Assembly: GCF_000003815.2 (NCBI RefSeq)
Contig: NC_049979.1
Coordinates: forward strand, 11,897,105-11,923,402
DNA length: 26,298 nucleotides
Direction: 5' to 3'
Source: Branchiostoma floridae
Lineage: Eukaryota > Chordata > Leptocardii > Amphioxiformes > Branchiostomatidae
The notes under the pieces are model-generated. The model made no database searches. It saw only the letters and a program-made list of their open reading frames with translations, and was not told the origin of the DNA. A program made the translations under genes and the position numbers. Shown in pieces: positions 18,959-26,298 of this stretch (position 1 is the stretch's first letter; each line of letters opens with the position of its first letter).

Positions 18959-19134
18959 TCAGCAGTCGGGAGCAAGAGGATCCACCAGGACGAGGACGTG
19001 CTGCCCGCCCCCCGCGATCTTGTGGATGGGTCGGGCGGGCAGTCCGACCATGGGGACAGGGGCCTTCTCCTGGTGTACTTCTTCGCCAACGCACAACATG
19101 TTCGAGGCCCCTGATCCCCAGGCAAAACCTTGGC
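18959..19134 (-). CDS. RCC1-like last exon (residues 366-423)
   Basis: Reads GQGFAWGSGASNMLCVGEEV, then VGLPARPIHKIAGGGQHVLV and ends LVDPLAPDC before TGA at 18961-18959. It matches the end of RCC1 (VFAWGMGTNYQLGTG, SSGGQHTVLLVKD). Confidence 0.88.
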
Positions 19135-22100
19135 CTGAGAAGATAAGGGAACACAATCATCAAACAGGGCATCCATGACGAATTTCATCAGGTTGGATAA
19201 CAAGTTTCTTTATTCACAACCAAGATTTAGGCAATCACAGCTGAAATCAGCTGTGACTTTATCTTGGTTGCAAACTAAGAACCTTGTCATCGATGAGAAG
19301 AAGCAGAAATCAGCAAGTTCAGACAGAAACTGACAGGACTCATACACACTGGGACAGTCCCATGTTTGGGTCCTCTCCAAGCAAAGGTTTGGATCCGACT
19401 TTTTTAAAACATGTGTTAAGGTGGTTTTGTCAGGCTTTCTATGTTGCAGTGGCAAATGGTAAAACTGTACAAACAAGAGTTCAAAGACCTTATATCTCCC
19501 AAAACTACATCTCCATTTTTCATGGAGATAAACAGAAAGCCTGTCAAGAGAACAGCCAGAGCCAAACCTCTGCTTGGAGAGTAATTTGTCTGGGATTTAG
19601 TTTCAAACAACTTGAAAATGTTAACTTGAAAGTTCATTGGTGTTGTTAAACGTCATTCTTGAACTAGTTTAACTGTAATATCCAACACAAAAATTTGACT
19701 CACACAAATTGTCGACTGAACAGCACCCGTCTTTGTCAAGGAATGAAGAATCCACTGCTCACTGAGTTACGTGTTCTATCTGCATAATGTGATGTCATGA
19801 CAGCAGTGGATTGTTCTTCCCTTGACAAAGACTGGTGCTATTCAGTCAACAATTTTTGTGCTGGATATTACAGTTGAACTAGTTCAAGAACTTGACAATG
19901 AGTATTTTTTACTGTACCTTGACTAGTAAAACAGTACGACTGCCTGGGTCCTGCTGCTACCTGCCGAATGTCGTTTGACAGGCCGTGGACGGTCAGGGGA
20001 GTGGCGCTCGGTGTACCACAGGCTCTATTGTCGCCAAGTTGCGCCTCCCACCTGTCCCCCCAGCAGAGAACGGATCCTGAATGCAAAACAAGAGAAGAAA
20101 GCAAGAGTCAGGGATGCACAAGATACATGGGGTATATAAGCATATGAATGACAGTCATAGATGATATTGCAACACAGGAAAACCAAGGGAAAACTTATAA
20201 GTAAGAGTATAAAGTAGGTTTACCTGTAGAACTAAGGGCAATACCGTGGGTTTCCCCCATAGCCACCTGTACCAACTGGCACTGGGACAGGGCCTCAATC
20301 CGTGTAGTGGTCCAGATGATATGAGGCCCCTCCAGAGCTGTTGTAAAAAGAGAAGAGAAAAAAGTTCTCATAAATTTGTATCAATACTTCTCACTGTGGG
20401 ACCGCGTGGCACGATCGTCAGCTCGTTGGTCTCAGGCCCGAGAGGTCCGGGGTTCAAATCCGCTTGTCGTGTCACCGATCTTGTGCCCTTGGGAAAGGCA
20501 CTTTACACGACTTTCCCCACTTAACTCAGGTGTGAATGAGTACCTAGCTGCGGCTAGTGGCAGTGACAGGCCTTTGTGGTGGCGACAGGCCATAGGGGCA
20601 TGTTCGGGCATGACGCACCCGCCATGACACATGAGTCAGGGGTAGGAGGAACCCCTTGAATCCTTGGTCGGAAGTCCTCCTAGGAGACGGAAACTCCAAA
20701 CAACAAAACCTGCATCTGCTGGGGCCGTCTTACACGTTGCATACAGTTGCCCCTGTAAGACTAGTGCGCCAGTGGACGAGAGGATGGAGAAGGTCGAGCA
20801 CACCCCTCCTTCACCTTAAAAACCTAAGTGCAGGCCAGGCAGACGGGTCGCCTTAAACCCGTCTGCCTACCATTGTCTTTCGAGACAGACGGATGCGAAT
20901 GAACTTCTCACTGAAGCTTGAACATGTACATGTATGAGCAGAAAGAAGGCTATCAGAATTAGCAGCTTTCAATCTAATTACTGTTGGTTACTGAAACAAT
21001 ACAGATGAGTGACTTACCCAGTTGGCATTGGTGGTTTGCACCACAGCCATATACATCGCCTGCTGGGGTGATGGCAATGGTGGAGTTGTCTCCGCAGCAG
21101 ACGTCGACAAAGTCTGAGGCTGTGGTCCAGGGGGAAAGGGTCAGAGCCGTCTCTGTAGGAACATATGAAGAAAGAAATATTTCACAACTGCTGCTTGGAT
21201 TGGGAGAGAAGCCACCATACCAACAGGTTCACAAAATGAAGCTATGTTGAAGTTGACTTTACGTATCAACCCAAGAGCATTCTTCTACACTGAGACAAAA
21301 CCGCGTCCTAGAACTCCAATGGGTTAGACCCCGTCTGAGTTCTAGGGTTTGGTCTCTGCGTAGGAGAATGGACAAAATTTACTCAAGATCTTGGTACTCA
21401 CCCCTCAATGATCTTTTCAGGGCGCGACGGGCTCTGATCCGTCCCAGCTGCCCAAAGTGTGGAGCCCCGCAGGAGGCGATGTTGTTGCCGACGAGGACGG
21501 CCAAGTGATTGCCGCCAGTCGAGATCTTGGTCACTGGCGCCCACCACCCGGGGACTTCCTGCAGACGGGGCCCGATGTTGTAGTAAACCCTGTTGCTGTC
21601 CTGCACAAAAGTGGGAGACACAGATTTGATTACATCTAAGCTGGCTGTATATACATGTGAGTAAAGCTGTCTGTATTCTTTTTAGGAAATGCAAAGAACC
21701 TTCATCAAACATTGGTAAAACATAAGATTAACACTAACCCTCAACTGTCCGGCCCAGAAGAGGCGGCCGCGAGTGTCGAGGATGACTGTAAAGCTGTCGC
21801 CACAGGACACTGCAGCCGCCACGAGGCCAGATGTGTTGAGGGACGTGGAAGTCACCCGATGGCCGTCCACGTCCCCTGCGGTGGGCCTCGCTAGCTCCCC
21901 CTCATCATTGTTCCCGCAGGTCCATACCTCTCCCTCTCCCCCGGCGGCCACGTCCACAATGATCTTACCTGCAGGTAAGGCCACCAGGGTAGGCAGGAGC
22001 CGCCCCTCATAGTCCAGGTCCTCCTCATCCTGAATCGGCTCCTCCTCACCAACTATGCCTAGCTGGCCACAATCATTCTCTCCAAAGGACAGGACCTGGC

Positions 22101-22965
22101 CACCTGGACGGGGAGACAGAGGGGGGGCTCCGGAGAGGGGTCCCTGCGGCAGTGAGGGGGATGAGCTAGGCGAGGCCCTTGGCTCCAGACCCGTTTTCTG
22201 CATGCATGTTGATGGGTGAGAGAGGAAAAAATTACCATTTGATTCAAGTTCAAGATATAAGCATCTAAGTTAGAAAAATAACTAAAAGTAGAGATAGAAA
22301 AAGAAAAAATAAATAAATGAAGACAAAATGGAAAAGTATAAAAGAAAATAAAAACAGAAAAATCAAGCTCTTCACAAGGTAAAAAGAATAATACACATAT
22401 ATTTGATTTATCTGAAGTAACGGCTCACAGCTATAAACACTTTGAAAAAAAGGTGGGCACACTTGACGAGCTACTTACTAGTCAAGGCCAAGAATTTGTT
22501 GACCTCGTCCTGGAGGGAGGTGCCGCGCCTGACCCTCAGTTCATCAAGCTGCAGAAAGACAAAAATGCTTGTCAGAATAATTAATTTGACTTACCATAGA
22601 TTGTCAACAGAGTTCACCTTAGTTTGCCATGTCATAATAGCCAATCTCCAAGCAGATGTATCAGCCGGGCTCGTTTTTAGTGGTGTGTATGCATCTCTTT
22701 TCTGTGTTTCTGCAACTCTTGTACTATAATGCACAACTTTATCAGTTGGAAGGCCTCCCAGAAACGCGTCGGTCCAGCGAGATGTAGACGGGCAGAAAAA
22801 AACACACAAATTTAACGTAGTTGAGATGCTCCCTCCCACTGGTGAGGGAACTTGGAGTAAACTTGATACTTACTTGATGCTGGTCACAGCAAATTAAGTC
22901 TATTTACTTACGGTCAAGGCGATGAGCACCTTCCTGTCCACGTCCTCTTCCTCCCAACTGCTCAT
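18959..22965 (-). CDS. RCC1-like seven-bladed propeller protein
   Basis: RCC1 is the chromatin-bound exchange factor that charges Ran with GTP. Coding exons in transcript order: 22965-22912, 22548-22479, 22103-21739, 21600-21402, 21152-21018, 20337-20224, 20076-19918, 19134-18959. All joints are GT-AG and in phase, giving 423 residues (human RCC1 421). It aligns with human RCC1 from end to end: SFGENDCGQLG, CGNNDEGEL, VSCGDSFTV, LFWAGQLRDSN, GAPHFGQLGR, VYGCGANHQCQL and the final FAWGSGASN and GGGQHVLVL. Ran-contact positions D44, D128 and R206 are kept (D52, D144, R217), but D182 is N194. One blade lacks about ten residues, an acidic insert follows the first blade, and the basic N-terminal tail is absent. 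It is probably a divergent RCC1 paralogue; whether it is the Ran exchanger here is open. Confidence 0.88.
19217..19270. repeat. perfect-ended hairpin in the last RCC1-like intron
   Basis: CAACCAAGAT at 19217-19226 pairs with ATCTTGGTTG at 19261-19270, and TCACAGCTGA at 19235-19244 pairs with TCAGCTGTGA at 19247-19256, with a small internal bulge. It looks like a very short MITE relic. Confidence 0.7.
19373..19581. mobile_element. MITE with CTCTCCAAGC ends
   Basis: The 20-bp ends (CTCTCCAAGCAAAGGTTTGG against CTCTCCAAGCAGAGGTTTGG on the other strand) differ at one base. A second inverted pair, TGTCAGGCTTTCT and AGAAAGCCTGTCA, lies inside. I found no matching target duplication. Its ends share the TCTCCAAGC core with the 2185 element. 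Confidence 0.7.
19656..19890. mobile_element. 235-bp MITE with long inverted repeats
   Basis: The arms at 19656-19759 and 19802-19890 pair imperfectly over about 90-100 bp, beginning TTCTTGAACTAGTTTAACTG. The short centre is non-coding. Together with the two preceding elements it makes up most of the 783-bp last intron of the RCC1-like gene. Confidence 0.8.
19918..20076 (-). CDS. RCC1-like exon 8 (residues 313-366)
   Basis: Reads GSVLCWGDRWEAQLGDNRAC and VHGLSNDIRQVAAGPRQSYC, ending FTSQG. Donor GTACAG, phase 1. Confidence 0.86.
20224..20337 (-). CDS. RCC1-like exon 7 (residues 275-313)
   Basis: Reads LEGPHIIWTTTRIEALSQCQ and LVQVAMGETHGIALSSTG, with the blade pattern VxVxxGxxHxxAL. Donor GTAAAC, phase 1. 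Confidence 0.86.
20396..20830 (+). mobile_element. tRNA-derived SINE in an RCC1-like intron
   Basis: A tRNA-like head contains a B box GGTTCAAATCC at 20451-20461 and an A-box-like TGGCACGATCG at about 20407-20417. The body carries CTTGGGAAAGGCACTTTACA, then TCAGGTGTGAATGAGTACCT. It lies antisense to the RCC1-like gene, between coding exons 6 and 7. The 3' boundary is approximate. Confidence 0.75.
20837..20887. repeat. two adjacent hairpins following the SINE
   Basis: AGGCAGACGGGT (20837-20848) pairs perfectly with ACCCGTCTGCCT (20857-20868) around 8 nt. TGTCT (20874-20878) pairs with AGACA (20883-20887) around a TTCG tetraloop. They may be the tail of the SINE or part of another repeat. Confidence 0.65.
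21018..21152 (-). CDS. RCC1-like exon 6 (residues 230-275)
   Basis: Reads TALTLSPWTTASDFVDVCCG, DNSTIAITPAGDVYGCGANH and QCQL, one full blade matching RCC1 FCGAYFTFAISHEGHVYGFG. Donor GTAAGT, phase 1. Confidence 0.87.
21402..21600 (-). CDS. RCC1-like exon 5 (residues 164-230)
   Basis: Reads DSNRVYYNIGPRLQEVPGWW, ISTGGNHLAVLVGNN and GAPHFGQLGRIRARRALKRS. It covers the segment equivalent to the RCC1 beta-wedge and position D182, here N194. Donor GTGAGT, phase 1. Confidence 0.87.
21739..22103 (-). CDS. RCC1-like exon 4 (residues 42-163)
   Basis: The acceptor lies after a strong pyrimidine tract ending CCCCGTCCAG; the phase fits exon 3 only from this AG. It encodes GQVLSFGENDCGQLG, an acidic loop EEEPIQDEEDLDYEG, then VDVAAGGEGEVWTCGNNDEG and VSCGDSFTVILDTRGRLFWA. 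Compared with RCC1 the GGMHTVCLSKSG strand has shrunk to GGEG. Donor GTTAGT, phase 0. Confidence 0.88.
22479..22548 (-). CDS. RCC1-like exon 3 (residues 19-42)
   Basis: Reads LDELRVRRGTSLQDEVNKFL plus ALT between TTTCTGCAG and GTAAGT. It forms a charged helix-like lead into the propeller and ends in phase 1. Confidence 0.8.
22642..22690. mobile_element. MITE end fragment
   Basis: CAATCTCCAAGCAGATGTAT carries the same TCTCCAAGCAGAT core as the ends at 2187 and 2297. No opposite end was found, so it is a partial copy within an RCC1-like intron. Confidence 0.4.
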
Positions 22966-22994
22966 CCCTTTAGCCTCGCGCTCCAAATGAAGTT
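22912..22994 (-). CDS. RCC1-like exon 2, with start codon (residues 1-18)
   Basis: The exon begins after CCTACAG at 22994; the ATG is at 22965-22963 and reads MSSWEEEDVDRKVLIALT. Upstream in this frame there is a stop in exon 1 and no earlier ATG, so this start is favoured. Donor GTAAGT, phase 0. Confidence 0.75.
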
Positions 22995-23603
22995 CTGTAG
23001 GTACAACAATGATGCAATGGTCCGGAAACATCATGACGTCACAGTTTGTTTACAGCATAGAATATTGGGACAGTTTGTGTGTCGGTGTAGCGTTTAGTGG
23101 ACAACGCATCAACACGTTACACAAAACATGCACTTCAACACCGCGCTACGCAGCGCTTTCAGTACAATTGATTGACTACAAACTGTACCGGCATTCCGTG
23201 CGGTAAACAAACTGTGTCACAGTTTGTGACATAACGACATTAGTTTGATACATGTTTGAACAAAAGCGGTATTAAATCTAACGATATCAACCTTGTTTGG
23301 GACAACAGAGACATTTTATTGCGCGTCTGTACCGAAACACAGTACACCATTATACATTGTAGCACACCTCGATCGGACCAAGGAGGCTCTTTTTCAACCT
23401 CATTGGACAGACGAAGACAGCATATGCAGAAAACTGATAGCCTATTGTACAAGTAGACTCACCTTGACTTGCTTCTTAGTAAGGCCTGTATCCAGTGCCT
23501 CTGCTAGCAACGCTGCCAGCCTGGGGCAGCCTGGGCTGATTTTCATCAGCCCCCTGCCCCACAGCTCTCACAGTTTCGTTTGCTGTTCAGGAGTCAGCAT
23601 CAT
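22962..23603 (-). CDS. upstream ORF in the RCC1-like leader, homeodomain-like helix
   Basis: Across the spliced leader (23463 joined to 22994) one frame reads MMLTPEQQTKL, TGA (23570-23568), ELWGRGL, then from ATG 23546 a 38-residue ORF ending GLTKKQVKNFIWSARLKG. Its TGA (22964-22962) overlaps the RCC1-like ATG (22965-22963) as ATGA. The C-terminal segment has the pattern of a homeodomain third helix (LT..QVKNF....R.K). Whether it is translated, regulatory or a decayed exon is unknown. The splice join is inferred from CAAG/GTGAGT and CTACAG. Confidence 0.45.
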
Positions 23604-23640
23604 ACCGAAGTGATGATGTAACTCGAATGGCGTAACCAAT
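23463..23640 (-). other. 5' leader exon and promoter region of the RCC1-like gene
   Basis: A strong donor, GTCAAG/GTGAGT, ends it at 23463. The sequence is GC-richer than its surroundings. The transcription start is not determined, so the upper limit is a guess. A CRE palindrome TGACGTCA lies in the following intron at 23034-23041. Confidence 0.45.
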
Positions 23641-24471
23641 GGATGGCGTAACTGGAGGAAAACATACAATGGGGTACACCACACAAGTTAGCAGCATATG
23701 CAAGACAAACATCCCTGAGCAGGGCTCGAAATTAATTTTTGGGATTAGGTTTTAGATTTGTGATAAAGAATATTTGGGTGCACCACATAAAATAGATTGT
23801 AAGCATAACCTAATTACTAGTACCATACTGCCTAACGTTCATAACTAAGAAAACTAATAAATAAACAAGTGACCGTAGGTAACATAGTCTGTGACGTCGG
23901 TCAGGTATATGTTGGTTGTTTTGTCTTCTTTGGTGACACGTGACGTTGTGCTTATATCCTATAATGATTTTTTATGGTGTTAAAAATTGTTTTATTTAAA
24001 GTTGCTTAATATATAATAGGGGGAATTTGAGTTTACATATACATAATACACACAGACACACACACAGAGACACACACACACAAACAGCTTACATTGTTTC
24101 TGCATCAATTTCAATGTGTTATATATCAATAGAAAGCATGTGTGATTTCCTTTCATATGGTATCAAATTCCTTATGAATATAAATTCGTGGAACGAGCAC
24201 CAGGGCTGCTTACGTCAGTGGGTCAAAAAAAAAAGTGCCCAAATTTCCTTTTTTGTGTGCAACACTGTATCGCCCTGCTGGTATGGGTGCGTGTGTCAAT
24301 GATTCAGTCTGTCCTTTCTCACATAATCTTTGGCATACAGAACATCCAAGTTTATCTTTAACATTTTAGTAGAGTATATGTGCCGTTTTGGCAGTTGGAT
24401 GACCAAATCAAGGTGCGGAGGAGCCATTAAGGTGAATGCCACGTTGACTGTCGCACGGATAGAGCGTAACA
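23641..24471. other. upstream flank of RCC1-like gene, no gene seen
   Basis: A CAGGGCTCGAAATTAATTTT repeat end starts at 23720, which is hAT-like by its CAGGG, with no partner found. A CA-rich microsatellite occupies about 24047-24082. No exon is supported. Confidence 0.5.
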
Positions 24472-26298
24472 GTCCCCATTGACAATGTATTGCGCCAGAG
24501 TATTTTCGAGCTGACGGGCGACAGGATAGGCAGAGCGTCCAACGTTTGCCGTCAGGAGACAATCCCCGCCGGACTCCGTCGTCCTAGCGCCAAAGACGCG
24601 GCCTGTAGGACTGTCTGACCGAGTTAGCAGGGTAATCAGGCGTCTACCTGTGCAAGCCGATGACGTCACGGCCAGCTGGACAACTGCGAAAGTTATAAAT
24701 CGCGATATTGGAGAGGTTGAGACCACCAGCGACATCGATTTTAGGCCTGTCCCATGCGCCTTGGCCGGGCGCTTAGATCGAGCACCATGGTGGGCGACCA
24801 CAAGGACCCGGGGTTCTGTAAAGCCTTAAGAACCTTAATTTTACTCTGTCCCCATTGACAATGTATTGCGCCAGAGTATTTTCGAGCTGACGGGCGACAG
24901 GATAGGCAGAGCGTCCAACGTTTGCCGTCAGGAGACAATCCCCGCCGGACTCCGTCGTCCTAGCGCCAAAGACGCGGCCTGTAGGACTGTCTGACCGAGT
25001 TAGCAGGGTAATCAGGCGCCTACCTGTGCAAGCCGATGACGTCACGGCCAGCTGGACAACGGCGAAAGTTATAAATCGCGATATTGGAGAGGTTGAGACC
25101 ACCAGCGACATCGATTTTAGGCCTGTCCCTTAAGAACCTTAATTTTACTCTGTCCCCATTGACAATGTATTGCGCCAGAGTATTTTCGAGCTGACGGGCG
25201 ACAGGATAGGCAGAGCGTCCAACGTTTGCCGTCAGGAGACAATCCCCGCCGGACTCCGTCGTCCTAGCGCCAAAGACGCGGCCTGTAGGACTGTCTGACC
25301 GAGTTAGCAGGGTAATCAGGCGCCTACCTGTGCAAGCCGATGACGTCACGGCCAGCTGGACAACGGCGAAAGTTATAAATCGCGATATTGGAGAGGTTGA
25401 GACCACCAGCGACATCGATTTTAGGCCTGTCCCTTAAGAACCTTAATTTTACTCTGTCCCCATTGACAATGTATTGCGCCAGAGTATTTTCGAGCTGACG
25501 GGCGACAGGATAGGCAGAGCGTCCAACGTTTGCCATCAGGAGACAATCCCCGCCGGACTCCGTCGTCCTAGCGCCAAAGACGCGGCCTGTAGGACTGTCT
25601 GACCGAGTTAGCAGGGTAATCAGGCGTCTACCTGTGCAAGCCGATGACGTCACGGCCAGCTGGATAACTGTGAAAGTTATAAATCGCGATATTGGAGAGG
25701 TTGAGACCACCAGCGACATCGATTTTAGGCCTGTCCCATGCGCCTTGGCCGGGCGCTTAGATCGAGCACCATGGTGGGCGACCACAAGGACCCGGGGTTC
25801 TGTAAAGCCTTAAGAACCTTAATTTTACTCTGTCCCCATTGACAATGTATTGCGCCAGAGTATTTTCGACCTGACGGGCGACAGGAAAGGCAGACCGTCC
25901 AGCTCTTGCCATCAGGAGACAATCCCCGCCGGACTCCGTCGTCCTAGCGCCAAAGACGCGGCCTGTAGGACTGTCTGACCGAGTTAGCAGGGTAATCAGG
26001 CGTCTACCTGTGCAAGCCGATGACGTCACGGCCAGCTGGACAACTGTGAAAGTTATAAATCGCGATATTGGAGAGGTTGAGACCACCAGCGACATCGATT
26101 TTAGGCCTGTCCCATGCGCCTTGGCCGGGCGCTTAGATCGAGCACCATGGTGGGCGACCACAAGGACCCGGGGTTCTGTAAAGCCTTAAGAACCTTAATT
26201 TTACTCTGTCCCCATTGACAATGTTTTTGCCCCAGAGTATTTTTTCGAGGTGACGGGCCACAGAGGTAAGGCAGAAGGGTCCAACCGTTTGCCGTTAG
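24472..26298. repeat. satellite with 376-bp and 304-bp units
   Basis: Units start with GTCCCCATTGACAATG at 24472, 24848, 25152, 25456, 25832 and 26208. Spacings are 376, 304, 304, 376 and 376. Short units lack a 72-bp segment (CGCCTTGGCCGGGCGC through the GGGGTTCTGTAAAG end) between short CC matches. Copies are nearly identical. Each unit carries TGACGTCA, an ATCGCGAT palindrome and TTATAAAT; the long form adds CACCATGGTG. Both strands are open for about 100-150 codons, but units are 3n+1 long, so any frame shifts in the next copy and no protein family is recognised. The last partial copy has several indels, as at a poor contig end. Confidence 0.93.

Noticed and set aside
22104-22203. N-terminal extension of RCC1-like exon 4 (frame starting MQKTGLEPRASPSSS)
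   Set aside because: Its acceptor gives the wrong phase with exon 3, whereas the AG before 22103, after a strong pyrimidine tract, fits exactly.
24620-24645. Resemblance of TTAGCAGGGTAATC to the I-SceI site
   Set aside because: Only part of the 18-bp site matches and no homing endonuclease is present; treated as coincidence.
24741-24830. tRNA-like reading of the 72-bp segment with GGGGTTCTGTAAAG
   Set aside because: The B box is incomplete and no cloverleaf could be formed.
24427-26161. Repeated minus-strand frames of 110-150 codons in the satellite (MSLVVSTSPISRFITF and so on)
   Set aside because: Unit lengths of 376 and 304 are 3n+1, so the frame changes at every unit. The plus strand is equally open, and no known domain appears.
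1-26298. CRISPR array or prokaryotic operon
   Set aside because: The tandem units have no variable spacers, and the genes are intron-containing animal genes.

Overview
The window reads as animal genomic DNA: split genes with GT-AG introns, a tRNA-derived SINE, many short inverted-repeat elements (MITEs), several minisatellites and one 100-N assembly gap. The repeat vocabulary (MITE ends such as GGCCACACC and TCTCCAAGCAG, a hAT-type CAGGG end, SINEs with a GGTTCAAATCC B box) looks to me like amphioxus (Branchiostoma). That species guess is from memory of such repeats, not from a search. The right edge looks like a contig end inside a satellite, because the last partial unit is full of small indels.

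Layout. 1-4140: repeats, including a TAA-flanked MITE (203-567), a 126-bp palindromic MITE (2176-2319) and a 51-bp minisatellite (2418-3926) interrupted by the N gap; one weak terminal-exon candidate lies on the minus strand at 1819-1951. 4394-14591 (+): a complete gene for DNA polymerase eta (POLH, Y-family translesion polymerase), 10 coding exons, 760 residues, with catalytic core, FF-type PIP/RIR motifs, UBZ zinc finger, polyQ, an AT-hook-like basic segment and a C-terminal PIP box. Its 4.4-kb seventh intron holds a compound element with 433-bp direct repeats carrying CRE and YY1 motifs, a miRNA-like hairpin and a hAT MITE. 15501-17665: three consecutive tandem arrays between convergent genes. 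18166-18607 (+): two exons of a cytochrome b5 domain of fatty-acid 2-hydroxylase type, broken by a frame-changing deletion. 18959-22965 (-): a complete RCC1-like beta-propeller gene, 8 coding exons, 423 residues, plus a 5' non-coding exon near 23463-23640 that carries an upstream ORF. 24472-26298: a satellite with 376-bp and 304-bp units, running off the window.

Functionally, POLH (lesion bypass at PCNA) and the RCC1-like protein (RCC1 is the chromatin-bound exchange factor for Ran) are both nuclear housekeeping families. They are arranged tail to tail and nothing in the sequence ties them into one pathway. The most interesting points are: an upstream ORF with a homeodomain-like third helix that ends in a 4-nt ATGA overlap with the RCC1-like start; a decayed duplicate of the POLH last-exon acceptor that would give a core-only polymerase; the AT-hook-like segment of POLH; the paired-repeat element with promoter motifs; and a marked excess of TGACGTCA palindromes.
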